Assembly (NCBI RefSeq): GCF_006517255.1
Contig: NZ_CP041185.1
Location: 4,588,001 to 4,652,000 of the forward strand
Direction: 5' to 3'
Source: Janthinobacterium tructae
Lineage (GTDB): Bacteria > Pseudomonadota > Gammaproteobacteria > Burkholderiales > Burkholderiaceae_D
Length of the DNA stretch: 64,000 nucleotides
The notes under the pieces were generated by a model. That model was given only the letters and a program-made list of their open reading frames with translations. It had not been told where the DNA came from and searched no databases. This document shows positions 1-10,455 of this stretch, in pieces. A program made the position numbers and the translations under genes. The stretch's first letter is position 1, and each line of letters opens with the position of its first letter.

Positions 1-8
1 TCCTGACC

Positions 9-1646
9 ATGCATACCATGAACCGCATTGCCGCCGCCATCGTGCTGGCGTTTTCCAGCATCGCCGTGCCGGCGCTGGCCTTTGATGCCGCCCCCGTCGT
101 TGCCGCTGCGCCTGCGCCCGCGCCGGCCTTCGATCTTGAGCGCGACGTCGCCACCGCCCTGAAAGTGTTCGACGTACCCGGCATGGCGATCGCCATCGTC
201 AAGGATGGCAAGGTCATCACCGCCAGGGGTTTCGGCGTACGCAAGCTGGGCGAACCGGCATCCGTCGACGCCAAGACGCTGTTTGAAGTGGCATCGAATT
301 CGAAGGGTTTCACGGCTGCCGCGCTGGCCATGCTGGTCGACGATGGCAAGCTGGCATGGGACGATCCCGTCACCAAACATTTGCCCGGCTTCCAGATGCA
401 CGATTCGTACGTGACGGGCGCCATGACCATCCGCGACTTGCTGACGCACCGCAGTGGCCTTGGCCTTGGAGCGGGCGACTTGCTGTGGTGGCCCACCACC
501 ACGTTTTCCACCGACGAGATCATCGAGAAGCTGCGCTACATCCGTCCGGCCACGAGTTTTCGCAACAGCTATGCCTACGATAACCTGCTGTATATCGTGG
601 CCGGCAAGATCATCGCCGACAAGGCGGGCAAGAGCTGGGGCGAGGCGATGCATGAGCGCATCCTGGCGCCGCTGGGCATGACGGCTACCACCACCAGTCT
701 GGCGGAAAACGTGGGTAATCCCGACGTCGCCAATGCACACAGCAAGATCGACGGCAAGATCGCCGCCGTCAAATCGATGCCGGTGCCGAACGCCGTGGGC
801 GCCGTCGGCATCAACACGAATGCGGAAGATATCGCCAAGTGGATGATGGTGTTGCTCGACGAAGGCAAGATCGCCGGCGTGAAAGACAAGGATGGCAAGG
901 ACGCGCGCCTGTTCAGCGAAAAGCAGGGCCGCGAAATGTGGACGGCGCAAACGCCGATCAAGATTGCCGAGCCTAAACCGCCGCTTGCCGCGACGAAACC
1001 GAACTTCAGCGCGTATGGCCTGGGCTTCCAGCTGCGCGACTACAAGGGCATGAAAGTGGCCATGCACGGCGGCGCGCTGCAGGGATTTTATTCGCGCGTG
1101 GTGATGGTGCCGGAAGCGAAACTGGGTGTGGCCATACTCACCAATGCGGAAAATGGCGGCTCCATGACGGCACTGCAATGGCGCATCCTCGACCATTACC
1201 TGCAGGCGGCGCCGTCGGACTGGTTGGCGCTGGTGGCCAAGGTGGAGCAGGACCAGCATGCCGAAGAAGTCAAAAAACAGGGCAAGGCGTCGAGCGCGCG
1301 CGCGGCCAAATCAGAGCCATCGTTGCCGCTGGCCGCGTATGACGGCGAGTATGAGGACGCCTGGTATGGCAAGGTCGTCATCAAGCCGGAAGGGAAAAAG
1401 CATATCCTCAGCTTCACGCGCACGCCGGACCTGACGGGCGAGCTGGAACACTGGCAGCACGATACCTTCATCGTGCGCTGGAATGAGCGCAATTTCAACG
1501 CCGATGCCTACGTGACGTTCTCGCTCAATCCCGATGGCAGCATCGACAGGGTCAAAATGGCGCCCGTGTCGGCCGAGACGGATTTCAGCTACGACTTCCA
1601 GGACCTGAACCTGGCGCCGGTAAAGCCGAAGGAAACGAAGAAATAA
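9..1646 (+). CDS. Serine hydrolase, class C beta-lactamase/penicillin-binding family, with C-terminal DUF3471-like domain
   Basis: The protein has 545 residues, an N-terminal signal peptide (hydrophobic residues 5-24, probable cleavage near ALA-F) and the three active-site motifs of the beta-lactamase-related serine hydrolases: S96-N-S-K99 (nucleophile and general base), Y190-D-N192, and H353-G-G355. The catalytic domain spans about 40-400, and the last 100 residues resemble the DUF3471 beta-domain that often follows it. Such proteins are exported and act as esterases, D-aminopeptidases or carboxypeptidases; true beta-lactam resistance is uncommon. Two in-frame ATGs lie at 9 and 18, and the second gives a more typical signal peptide, so the start is uncertain by three codons. 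A palindromic repeat follows the stop codon. The substrate cannot be told from the sequence. Confidence 0.9.
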   Translation: MHTMNRIAAAIVLAFSSIAVPALAFDAAPVVAAAPAPAPAFDLERDVATALKVFDVPGMAIAIVKDGKVITARGFGVRKLGEPASVDAKTLFEVASNSKGFTAAALAMLVDDGKLAWDDPVTKHLPGFQMHDSYVTGAMTIRDLLTHRSGLGLGAGDLLWWPTTTFSTDEIIEKLRYIRPATSFRNSYAYDNLLYIVAGKIIADKAGKSWGEAMHERILAPLGMTATTTSLAENVGNPDVANAHSKIDGKIAAVKSMPVPNAVGAVGINTNAEDIAKWMMVLLDEGKIAGVKDKDGKDARLFSEKQGREMWTAQTPIKIAEPKPPLAATKPNFSAYGLGFQLRDYKGMKVAMHGGALQGFYSRVVMVPEAKLGVAILTNAENGGSMTALQWRILDHYLQAAPSDWLALVAKVEQDQHAEEVKKQGKASSARAAKSEPSLPLAAYDGEYEDAWYGKVVIKPEGKKHILSFTRTPDLTGELEHWQHDTFIVRWNERNFNADAYVTFSLNPDGSIDRVKMAPVSAETDFSYDFQDLNLAPVKPKETKK

Positions 1647-1654
1647 AGCGGCAG

Positions 1655-1684
1655 GTCGGGTTGGCGCGCAGCGCGTAACCCGAC
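1655..1684. repeat. Palindromic intergenic repeat, GTCGGGTT variant
   Basis: GTCGGGTT at 1655-1662 is matched by AACCCGAC at 1677-1684 around a GC-rich core. It sits 8 bp after the hydrolase stop and just before the converging methyltransferase gene. It is the same family as the palindromes at 48592-48624 and 48652-48685, with one A to G change and its compensating base. It may serve as a bidirectional terminator or as a REP-like repeat. Confidence 0.7.
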
Positions 1685-1691
1685 ACTCTCA

Positions 1692-2534
1692 TTATGGCTT
1701 GACGAACTTCAAGGTCATGCGGTCGCTCTCGCCGATGGCCGTGTATTTGGCCCTGTCCACATCCTTGTTGGCGTAGGTCGGCGGCAACGCCCAGACGCCG
1801 CCCTGGTGGTCGGCATGGTCTTTCGGATTGGCGTTGATCTCCGACCTGGCCGCCAGCTTGAAGCCAGCATTTTCCGCCAGCTTGATCACATACGCTTCGT
1901 GCATGTAGCCGCTGCTGGCCGTGGCATCTTGCGCCTTGCTGGCCGGCAGGCGGTGCTCGACGACGCCGAACACGCCGCCCGGTTTCAGGCTGTCATACAC
2001 TTCCTTGAACAAGGTCTGCATGCCTGCTTCGCCGATGGGTATCCAGTTGTGGATATTGCGGAAGGTGAGCACCATGTCGGCCGTGCCCTTGGGCGCGATG
2101 CGGTAGGTGGTGGGCGGTGCGAAGGCACCGATCTCCACCTTGCCGAAAGCGGCGGGATTGGCGTCGAGTTTTTGCTGGAAGCGCGCCGCGCCACGGCGTG
2201 CGCCTTCGCTGGCGGATTGAGGATCGTTGCCGGCGGCGATCAGCTTGCCGTTGTCGCGCAGGTAGGGCGCCAGGATCTCCGTGTACCAGCCGCCGCCAGG
2301 CGCCAGCTCCACCACCGTCATGCCCGGCTTGATGCCGAAGAACGTCAGCGTTTCATACGGGTGGCGGGCGCTGTCGCGCAGCGCGTTGGCCGGCGTGCGG
2401 GCGTTGCCGGCAATGGCCGCCTTCAGGGCCGCGTCGCTGCTGTCGGCCGCCAGCGCCGCGCCGCTGCCGCCGCAGGCCAGCATGACCGTCAGGGCCGCGG
2501 CCAGGGATACTCGCTTCATCATCATCTGCTCCAT
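1692..2534 (-). CDS. Exported class I SAM-dependent methyltransferase-like protein
   Basis: This 280-residue protein begins with a signal peptide (roughly MKRVSLAAAL to ALAAD, residues 6-31). A Rossmann methyltransferase fold follows, with a glycine-rich motif I at 74-84 (VVELAPGGGWY) that binds S-adenosylmethionine. It resembles the predicted methyltransferases grouped as COG4798. A signal peptide on a SAM-binding fold is odd because SAM is cytosolic; family members with this layout are nonetheless common in proteobacteria and their role is unknown. There are four candidate ATGs (2534 and then three in a row). A GGAG inside the second codon of the longest form would suit the ATG at 2522, giving a signal peptide that starts MMKRVS. 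The gene converges with the hydrolase upstream. Confidence 0.8.
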   Translation of the reverse strand: MEQMMMKRVSLAAALTVMLACGGSGAALAADSSDAALKAAIAGNARTPANALRDSARHPYETLTFFGIKPGMTVVELAPGGGWYTEILAPYLRDNGKLIAAGNDPQSASEGARRGAARFQQKLDANPAAFGKVEIGAFAPPTTYRIAPKGTADMVLTFRNIHNWIPIGEAGMQTLFKEVYDSLKPGGVFGVVEHRLPASKAQDATASSGYMHEAYVIKLAENAGFKLAARSEINANPKDHADHQGGVWALPPTYANKDVDRAKYTAIGESDRMTLKFVKP

Positions 2535-2599
2535 TCATGAGTGGGTCGATTGGTGGCGATCGCCATCAACGCCGATCATCGGGCAAGCACGCTGGCCGG

Positions 2600-3259
2600 T
2601 CAAGCGGATTCCGTACTCCATGCGGCGGCATACGCGGGCAGCGCGCTGGTGTTGAGGGCATCGGCGATGGCCGCGCCACGGCTGTGCGTAAAAGGCAGTT
2701 CGCCCGTCCAGACGACGTGCGCCATGTCGCCCGCATCGTCGAGCGGGCCACCCTTGCGCTGCTTGACGGCGCATTCGTCGAGCGCGATGCGCAGCACGGT
2801 GGTGGCCGCGTATTCCTTGGCGCTGCCGCCGCGCACCTGCGCCAGGCGTCCCGGCGCCAGCTTTTCCATCAGCGCATCCATGGCCGCATGCTGCTGGCCG
2901 ATGTCGCTCACCTTGTCAAACTGCCCGTAGACCATCGCCGAGCGGTAGTTCATGGTGTGATTGAAAGCGGAGCGTGCCAGCACCAGGCCGTCGAGATGGG
3001 TGATGGTCACGCACACGTCGGTGTCGTTGACGAGTTGCTTGAGCATGCGGCTGCCGTTTGAGCCATGGATGTACAGGTGGCCGTCGATGCGCCAGCAGGC
3101 GGTCGGGATGCAATGGCTGCCCTTGTCGTCGCGGAAGGCAATATGGCACAGAAAGGCGGCGTCGACGATGGCGTACAGGGTGGCTTGCTCGTAGCTGGCC
3201 AGTTCGGCGACGCGGCGCACGCGGGTACGGGGGCTGGGAGGGAGGGCGACAGCGGTCAT
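2600..3259 (-). CDS. Pyridoxamine 5'-phosphate oxidase family (FMN-binding split-barrel) protein
   Basis: This 219-residue protein has the split-barrel flavin-binding fold of the PNPOx-like/NimA-like family (COG3467 type). Visible motifs include the strand VDAAFLCHIAF, the segment PTACWRIDGHLYIHGSNGSRM typical of this subfamily, and a central DVCVTITHLDGLVLARS stretch. Family members bind FMN or haem-like cofactors and reduce small molecules; the substrate is unknown. The open frame extends to 3367, but that would overlap the divergent regulator's start, so the ATG at 3259 (MTAVALPP) is preferred. It is divergent from a MocR regulator with about 106 bp between the starts, a pairing often seen for MocR proteins and their target gene. 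Confidence 0.85.
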   Translation of the reverse strand: MTAVALPPSPRTRVRRVAELASYEQATLYAIVDAAFLCHIAFRDDKGSHCIPTACWRIDGHLYIHGSNGSRMLKQLVNDTDVCVTITHLDGLVLARSAFNHTMNYRSAMVYGQFDKVSDIGQQHAAMDALMEKLAPGRLAQVRGGSAKEYAATTVLRIALDECAVKQRKGGPLDDAGDMAHVVWTGELPFTHSRGAAIADALNTSALPAYAAAWSTESA

Positions 3260-3365
3260 GGTGGGAATCCGGTTGGTTGAGGAAGCAGGCCGCACTATAA
3301 TCGGCATCTGGCCCTGAAAAAAGATCCAGAAGTTAGAAATAATTTGGAGCCATAACGGGAGTCGC

Positions 3366-4850
3366 ATGGATTACGCATTGCTGCTGAACGCTTTCGAACG
3401 CACGCACCGCGAGCGGGGCTGGCCGCGCCAGCGCCTGCTGCATGAATGCCTGCGCGCGGCGATCCGCGGTGGCCAGCTGGCGCCAGGTACGCGTCTGGCC
3501 GCCACGCGCGTGCTGGCGGCCGAACTGGGACTGGCGCGCAATACCGTGCTGTACGCCTACGAGCAGCTGGCCAGCGAAGGGTTTGTCTTGCCGGACCGGC
3601 GCGGTACCGTGGTCGCCGGCAACGTCGGCCAGCCGGTGGTGGCGCCGCCGGCCAGCAGCAAGGATGGCTTGTCGCGCCGCGCACAACATTTGCGCGGCGT
3701 GGCGGGACAGGACAGGAATGCGACGGTGGTGTTTCCCGCCGACGCGATGGGGGCGTTCGCGCCTGGCGTGCCGGCGCTGGACGAATTCCCGCAGGCGCAG
3801 TGGCGGCGCATGCTGGACCGCGCGTGGCGCGCGCTGACGCCGCGCCAGCTCAATTACGGCGACCCTGCCGGTGAGCCGCAGCTGCGCATGGCCATCGCCG
3901 ACCATTTGCGCGCTGCGCGCGGCGTCGTCTGCGATGCGGGCCAGGTGTTCATCACGGACGGCACGCAGAGCAGCCTGGATGTGTGCCTGCGCGCCTTTGC
4001 CGACCAGGGCGACACCTTGTGGATCGAGCACCCCGGCTATGGCGGCGCGCTGGCGGCGGGGCGTGGCGCCGGGCTGCAGGTGACGGGCATTGCCGTCGAT
4101 ATGGATGGCATCGCGCCGACGGACGACGACTGGAACGCGGCGCCGCCGCGCCTGATCTACACCACGCCGTCGCACCAGTATCCGACCGGCAGCGTGCTCA
4201 GTCCCGCGCGCCGCATGGCGCTGCTCGAACGTGCCCGCGCCGCAGGCGCCCTGATCATCGAAGATGATTACGACAGCGAATTTCGCCATGGCGGCCCGCC
4301 CCTGGCGGCCATGCAGGGACTGGTGGCCGACGCGCCCGTCGTGTATCTGGGTACCTTCAGCAAGACCATGTTTCCGGCCTTGCGGCTGGCCTTTATTGTC
4401 GTGCCGGCAGGGCTGGCCGGGGCCTTTGCGCAGATGCAGGCGCAGGGCGCCACACGGGGACGTGTCGCCGAACAGCTGGCGCTGGCCGAGTTCCTGCGCA
4501 GCGGCCTGTTTGCGCGCCATGTGCGTCGTATGCGCCGCCTGTATTGCCAGCGCCGCGACGCCTTGAGCGAGGCATTGCAGCGCCATGCGTGTGCGGGCGC
4601 GGTCATCCATGGCGGCACGGCCGGCATGCACCTGGCGCTGCGTTTTCAAGACGTCCAGTGGGATGACCTGGCGTTGAGCCGCCGCGCAGCGCAGGACGGC
4701 ATCGTGGCGCTGGCGTTGTCGGCGCACGGCACGGGCGACAGGATGGGGGAAGGTGCGGGCTGGAACGGTTTCCTGCTCGGTTATGCGCAGGTGCCTGCCG
4801 AAAACATGGACGGCCTGGCGCGCCGCCTGGGCGCGCTGCTGCCGGCGTGA
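3366..4850 (+). CDS. MocR/PdxR-family transcriptional regulator (GntR HTH fused to aminotransferase fold)
   Basis: The 494-residue protein has a GntR winged helix at about residues 20-85 (LHECLRAAIRGGQLAPGTRL, then LGLARNTVLYAYEQL) and a fold-type I aminotransferase domain from about 115 to the end. The PLP-binding lysine is K333 in the motif GTFSKTMFPALRL. Other family marks are D-Y-D in IIEDDYDSEF and TPSHQYPTG. MocR regulators bind DNA as head-to-tail dimers and respond to PLP or amino-compound aldimines; PdxR controls vitamin B6 synthesis. Its divergent neighbour is a PNPOx-like flavoprotein, which it probably regulates. No pdxST genes are nearby, so a direct PdxR role is not supported. 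Confidence 0.9.
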   Translation: MDYALLLNAFERTHRERGWPRQRLLHECLRAAIRGGQLAPGTRLAATRVLAAELGLARNTVLYAYEQLASEGFVLPDRRGTVVAGNVGQPVVAPPASSKDGLSRRAQHLRGVAGQDRNATVVFPADAMGAFAPGVPALDEFPQAQWRRMLDRAWRALTPRQLNYGDPAGEPQLRMAIADHLRAARGVVCDAGQVFITDGTQSSLDVCLRAFADQGDTLWIEHPGYGGALAAGRGAGLQVTGIAVDMDGIAPTDDDWNAAPPRLIYTTPSHQYPTGSVLSPARRMALLERARAAGALIIEDDYDSEFRHGGPPLAAMQGLVADAPVVYLGTFSKTMFPALRLAFIVVPAGLAGAFAQMQAQGATRGRVAEQLALAEFLRSGLFARHVRRMRRLYCQRRDALSEALQRHACAGAVIHGGTAGMHLALRFQDVQWDDLALSRRAAQDGIVALALSAHGTGDRMGEGAGWNGFLLGYAQVPAENMDGLARRLGALLPA

Positions 4851-4865
4851 TGCGGCGCTACTGCC

Positions 4866-5645
4866 TTACTGCTGGTCCTGCATCCACTGCTTCAAGCCGT
4901 TGACCCAGTTCTTGGCGGGCAGGTTGAATTGCTTCTTGATGGTGGCGGCGCGTTCGTACAAGTCGCTGAAATCGAGCGATGGCGATTTTTTGAAGGCCAG
5001 CACGACGATGTTTTCATCTTCAATTTCCGGCACCCAGACGACGGCATCGAAGACCAGTTCCATCGCCTGCAAATTCTTGTCGTAGTTGGGAAAGTCGCCG
5101 AAGACATTCGTGCACATGATGCCGTCGTCTGCCAGGCAGTCGAAGCAGGCCTGGTAGAACTCGGGCGTGTCGAGCACGGGACCGCGCGCGTCTTCGTCGT
5201 ACAGGTCCACTTGCAGCGCATCGACCGTGCCATGGTTGGCAGGATCGAGCACGAAGTCGAGCGCATTCATTTCGCGCACGTCGAGACGCGCATCGTTCGG
5301 CGGCAGCGCAAACTGGGCGCCGCAAATGGCGATCACGTTCGGATTGAGTTCGATGGCCGTGACCGTGGCGTCGGGGAAGCGGCGGTAGCTGAATTTGGTC
5401 AGCGCGGCGCTGCCCAGTCCCAGCTGCACGATGCGTTTTGGCTGCGTCTTGAACAGCATCCACATCATCATCATCTGCACGTATTCGAGCTCGATGGCAT
5501 CGGGCTTGTCCAGGCGCATGGCGCCCTGCACCCACTTGGTACCCAGGTGCAGGTAGCGGATGCCGCGGTGTTCGGTGGTGGTGGCCGGCGGGTGGCCCGG
5601 ATGGCTGAAAGCGGTATGGCTGGTGGAGGTAAAGTCGGTCGTCAT
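4866..5645 (-). CDS. Spermidine synthase-like methyltransferase-fold protein
   Basis: This 259-residue protein has the SpeE-type Rossmann fold: a nucleotide-binding motif VQLGLGSAALTKF, an acidic loop TAIELNPNVI, and the DALQVDLYDEDARGP segment aligned with the catalytic loop of polyamine aminopropyltransferases. Many such proteins are annotated as spermine/spermidine synthases but lack confirmed activity. The open frame reaches 5708, but the ATG at 5645 (MTTDFTST) gives the normal family start and leaves room for the neighbouring PEP-CTERM gene's end. The stop is 15 bp from the convergent MocR gene. There is no speD gene beside it, so a complete polyamine pathway cannot be inferred here. Confidence 0.75.
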   Translation of the reverse strand: MTTDFTSTSHTAFSHPGHPPATTTEHRGIRYLHLGTKWVQGAMRLDKPDAIELEYVQMMMMWMLFKTQPKRIVQLGLGSAALTKFSYRRFPDATVTAIELNPNVIAICGAQFALPPNDARLDVREMNALDFVLDPANHGTVDALQVDLYDEDARGPVLDTPEFYQACFDCLADDGIMCTNVFGDFPNYDKNLQAMELVFDAVVWVPEIEDENIVVLAFKKSPSLDFSDLYERAATIKKQFNLPAKNWVNGLKQWMQDQQ

Positions 5646-5704
5646 GGCGTCAGTGTAGCAGCCGACTGGAAAAAAGACGCCGAGGCGTCTTTTGGGTGGG
5701 GAGA

Positions 5705-6229
5705 TCAAGATTGCTTGCGGCGCCGTGCCAGGAAGCCCAGTATGCCCAGGCCGGCAAGCAGCATGGCATAGGTTTCCGGTTCAGGAACGGGAGCCAGGTT
5801 CAGGTTGAAGACGCCGCCATAGCTGCCGCCCTTGGTGTTGCCCGTCACGGTCAGGACCAGCGGGCCATTGAACAGAACGCTCGTTGGTGCGAGTACTTCA
5901 CCCTGGGCATAGCCAAAGACGGTAGGTCCGCCAAAGCCGGTCAGTCCTATGCCGTTCAGGTCGGCGCTGGAGAAGCTGATGGAGGAACTGTCCGAGCCCG
6001 TGACGGACAGGTTTGCCAGGAAGGCTTGCGCGGTGGAACCGAAGGTCGCATTGGGTGTGAACGTGAAGGTATCCGTGAAGTTGCCAAGCGGGCTGGGCAC
6101 GGCGTTGAAGCCGCTGGTCCACAGATTGCCGGTGGTATTGACGAGGTTGACCACGTAGGCGGTGGCGCTGGCGCTACCGATGGAAGCAGCGCTCAGTACT
6201 GCCGCTGCGATGAGTGATTTTAGTTTCAT
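5705..6229 (-). CDS. PEP-CTERM sorting-domain protein
   Basis: This 174-residue protein is predicted to be secreted. It has a signal peptide (MKLKSLIAAAVLSAASIGSASA), a Thr/Ser/Gly/Asn-rich beta-type body, and a C-terminal sorting signal: the VPEPE motif at about 149-153, a hydrophobic helix (YAMLLAGLGILGFLA) and a terminal RRRKQS cluster. PEP-CTERM proteins are cleaved by exosortase (EpsH/XrtA type) and are linked to exopolysaccharide and biofilm in Gram-negatives. No exosortase gene is in this window, so the sorting enzyme must be elsewhere. The body resembles no catalytic domain that I recognise. The upstream 238 bp are AT-rich and probably hold its promoter. Confidence 0.9.
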   Translation of the reverse strand: MKLKSLIAAAVLSAASIGSASATAYVVNLVNTTGNLWTSGFNAVPSPLGNFTDTFTFTPNATFGSTAQAFLANLSVTGSDSSSISFSSADLNGIGLTGFGGPTVFGYAQGEVLAPTSVLFNGPLVLTVTGNTKGGSYGGVFNLNLAPVPEPETYAMLLAGLGILGFLARRRKQS

Positions 6230-6467
6230 GTTTATCCCCGCGAAAAAACGATTAATGTTTCAAAAAAACCGTACCGCTCAGATAAATTATCGCCAGGACA
6301 TCTTATTGTCAATCAGCTATTTTTATATCATTATGCAAACTTAAATAGCTTATTTCTAACACAAGGGCATGAAATGCGGAGAGTTGATGTAATTGAAACT
6401 ATTATTATCAATATTTTACTCAAAACTCGTCTGGGATTTTGTGATCTAAAAATCGTTACATGAGGAA

Positions 6468-7798
6468 CTAATTTCTGTCCAGCAAGGGGAAAATCAATGT
6501 CACCGCCAGTCCACCACCTTCGCGGTTGGCCAGGGTGATGCGTCCGCCATGCGCTTCGGCGATCTCGCGCGCCAGGGCCAGGCCCAGTCCCGTACCGCTG
6601 CGTTTGGTGGAGTAAAACGGCACCAGCGCGTTTTCCAGCACGGCGCCATTCATGCCCGGCCCCCGGTCGCGCACTTCGATGCGCAGCTGCCCATGCGCCT
6701 GGCTGACGTGCAGACCGATATGCTCTTCCCGCGAGCCCGATTCCAGCGCATTCTTGAGCAGGTTCAGCAGCGCCTGCTGCATTTGTGCCGCATCGAACAC
6801 GGCTGCCTGCGCCGGCGGCGGGCCGTCGAGCGTGAACGCCGCTTGCGAGGCCAGGCTGTCGAGGAAGGGTTGCCACTCGCATGGCGCCAGGCGCGGCGCG
6901 GGCAGCTTGGCAAAGCGCGCATAGCCGAGGATGAAGGTTTCCAGGTGACGCGTGCGCTCTTCGATGGTGGCGAGGATTTGCGGCAGGCGTTCGGTCTGGC
7001 CGCGGCGTACCAGCTCGGCGCCGGAATGGGCCAGCGAGGCCAGTGGCGCCAGTGAGTTGTTGAGCTCATGGCTGATGACGCGGATCACCTTTTTCCAGGT
7101 TTGCACTTCCTGGCGCCGCAGTTCCAGGGTCAGCTGGCGCAGCAGCAGCAGTTCATGCTTGCGCCCGTTCAGGCTGAAGCTGCGCCGCGCCAGGTGATAC
7201 ACCTCTTCCTGTTCCCCTTCGCCGCTGGTAAACAAGCCGTCGTTGCGGCGCGCGAGCGCTTCGGCCAGGGCCGGCGCCGCCTCGCGCACGATGTCGGCCA
7301 GGTGATGCCCTTCGAGCCGGCGGCCGTGGTGCAGCAATTGTCGCGCGGCCAGGTTGGCGTAGACGATGGCGTTACCCTCGGCCACCAGCAGCATGGCGAC
7401 CGGCGTGTTTTGCACCATGGTGTCGAGCAGCAGTTCGCGCTGCACCAGGTCCAGGCGCTGCTTGCGCAGCACGTCGCCCAGCGCATTGTGGGCCGCCACC
7501 AGGTCGGCCAGTTCATCGTTCTGCGGCCAGCGCAAGCTGAAGCCGAAGTCGCCATCCTGGTAGCTGGCGACCGTGCCGCTCAAGGCGCGAAACAGCGACA
7601 GCATCGATTGCAGCTGCGCGCGGATGGTAATGACGGCCACCGGCAGCACGCATAGCAGGGTAGCGGCCAGCACCAGCAGCGGCTGACCTGGCAAAAAATG
7701 CGCGAGCAGCAGGGCGATGACGATGCCCAGCACCAGCAAGGTGACGATCAGCGCCGTCCAGCGCGTGAGCAGGGAGAGGCGCATGGGACGCAATGCCA

Positions 7799-7799
<1 letters not shown>
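6468..7799 (-). CDS. NtrY-like membrane sensor histidine kinase
   Basis: This 443-residue kinase has two membrane helices close together (about 16-35 and 41-60) with almost no periplasmic loop, a HAMP-like linker, a PAS-like domain (about 125-200), a phospho-acceptor helix with H244 in VISHELNNSLAPL, and a HATPase domain with N-box NLLKNALES, G1 RDRGPGMNG and G2 GTGLGLALAREIAEAHGG. The short sensing loop suggests detection within or at the membrane, or signalling through the partner transporter. Its ATG overlaps the TGA of the sigma-54 activator gene by one base (TGATG), so the two are translationally coupled. It is the last gene of the six-gene exporter operon. The open frame extends much further upstream but that part is a shadow of the regulator. 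Confidence 0.88.
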
Positions 7800-9151
<1,352 letters not shown>

Positions 9152-9179
9152 GCGCGCAGCATATCACTCAGGTGCCGAC

Positions 9180-10418
9180 TCAGGTACTGCGGGTGGCCGT
9201 GGCCGGCGAAATGCTGGCCGCGCGCCAGGCCGGGCCGTACACGGCGCCCACGCCCAGCAGCCAGAACACCAGCGCGCCGGCCAGCAGATAGCCGGGTGGC
9301 AGGCGCGCCATTTCCAGCTGGCTCACCAGCAGCTGGTTCAAGCCCAGGGCCAGCAGAACGCCGCACGCCACGCCGACGCTGGTAATCATGAAATTCTCGG
9401 TCAGGAAGTAGCGCAGGATGTCGATGCGGCGGGCACCCAGTGCACGCCGCACGCCGATCTGCTTCCTGCGCTGCGTCACCCACAGGCTGGCAATGCCGAC
9501 GATGCCGCTGGCCGTCACCAGCAGCAGCAGGGTCGAGACGGCGATCAGCATCCATGACAGGCCGCGGTCGGCCCGGTAGCGTTCCTGGCGGTGCTGCTCC
9601 AGTGTGTCGATGCGCACCAGGATGCGATCCGTGGTGGAGGTGCGGATCGCCTGGGCCGCCTCCTGCATCAGGCGGTCGCGCTGGCCCGGTTCGGCGCGCA
9701 CGGCATACATCAGCGAATCGCGCCTACCCGTCAGGCGTGCCGGCAGCAGGGCCGAATATTCGCCTCGGGGCTTGACCTGGGCACCCTGGGTCTGCAGCCG
9801 TTCGACGATGCCGACCACGCGCAGTTCCGGGTCGTTATCGCCGGTGCCCTTGTACAATGTCTTGCCAACAAAACTGGTCTCGCCGGGCCAGATTTTCTGC
9901 GCCGCCAGGCGCGTCAGGATCAGCACCTTGGGATAGGTGTCATCGACATCGTCGTCGATCTCTGGCACCTCGTCGGGCCGGAAGTCGCGTCCTTCGACCA
10001 GTTGCAAGCCATAGGTCTTCAACAGCGAATCGGGGCTGAAGTAGGTTGACACTTCGGCGCTGGGCGTGGCCTGGCCGCGCTTGGCCGACACGCTGGTGAT
10101 ATTACCGGAACGTGACAGCACGGCCTGTGATGTTTGCGCCACCGACATCGCTCCCGGCAAAGCGCGCAGCAGGGCAGCCTGGCGTTTCTGTTCGGCCAGC
10201 TGGCGCTGGTGGCCGCCGCGGTCCATGTTCTGCACATTGACATAGAAAATATCGTTTTCAGCGGCCACGCCGGTGGGCCGCGCGGCCACGGCCTGGCGCA
10301 CGTTGACGATATACAGGGCGTTGGCCAGGATGGCCAGGCTGATGGCCACTTGCACGGCCACCAGGATGGCGCCGGTTTTGCTGCGCATCAGCGCCGACAG
10401 GATGGGACGGATTTCCAT
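9180..10418 (-). CDS. ABC transporter permease, FtsX/MacB-like, second copy
   Basis: This 412-residue protein has one N-terminal membrane helix (about 15-37, ILVAVQVAISLAILANALYIV), a large periplasmic domain of about 230 residues, and three C-terminal helices (about 280-400) forming the FtsX fold (SLWVTQRRKQIGVRRALGARRIDILRY is the typical coupling segment). The frame starts at 10550, but the ATG at 10418 (MEIRPILSAL) is the one with a normal MacB-type N-terminus. It is a paralogue of the next gene and probably forms a heterodimer with it. No ATPase domain is fused, so it depends on the separate ATPase at 11788-12504. Substrates of such type VII ABC systems include peptides, lipoproteins and antimicrobial compounds. 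Confidence 0.87.
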   Translation of the reverse strand: MEIRPILSALMRSKTGAILVAVQVAISLAILANALYIVNVRQAVAARPTGVAAENDIFYVNVQNMDRGGHQRQLAEQKRQAALLRALPGAMSVAQTSQAVLSRSGNITSVSAKRGQATPSAEVSTYFSPDSLLKTYGLQLVEGRDFRPDEVPEIDDDVDDTYPKVLILTRLAAQKIWPGETSFVGKTLYKGTGDNDPELRVVGIVERLQTQGAQVKPRGEYSALLPARLTGRRDSLMYAVRAEPGQRDRLMQEAAQAIRTSTTDRILVRIDTLEQHRQERYRADRGLSWMLIAVSTLLLLVTASGIVGIASLWVTQRRKQIGVRRALGARRIDILRYFLTENFMITSVGVACGVLLALGLNQLLVSQLEMARLPPGYLLAGALVFWLLGVGAVYGPAWRAASISPATATRST

Positions 10419-10455
10419 GCTGGACCTCATAGTGGGTAAGTGTGTGTGATCGGCT

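Noticed and set aside
3333..4727. 464-residue open frame antisense to the MocR gene
   Set aside because: The plus-strand gene has clear motifs; the antisense product is Arg/Ala/Gln-rich without structure.
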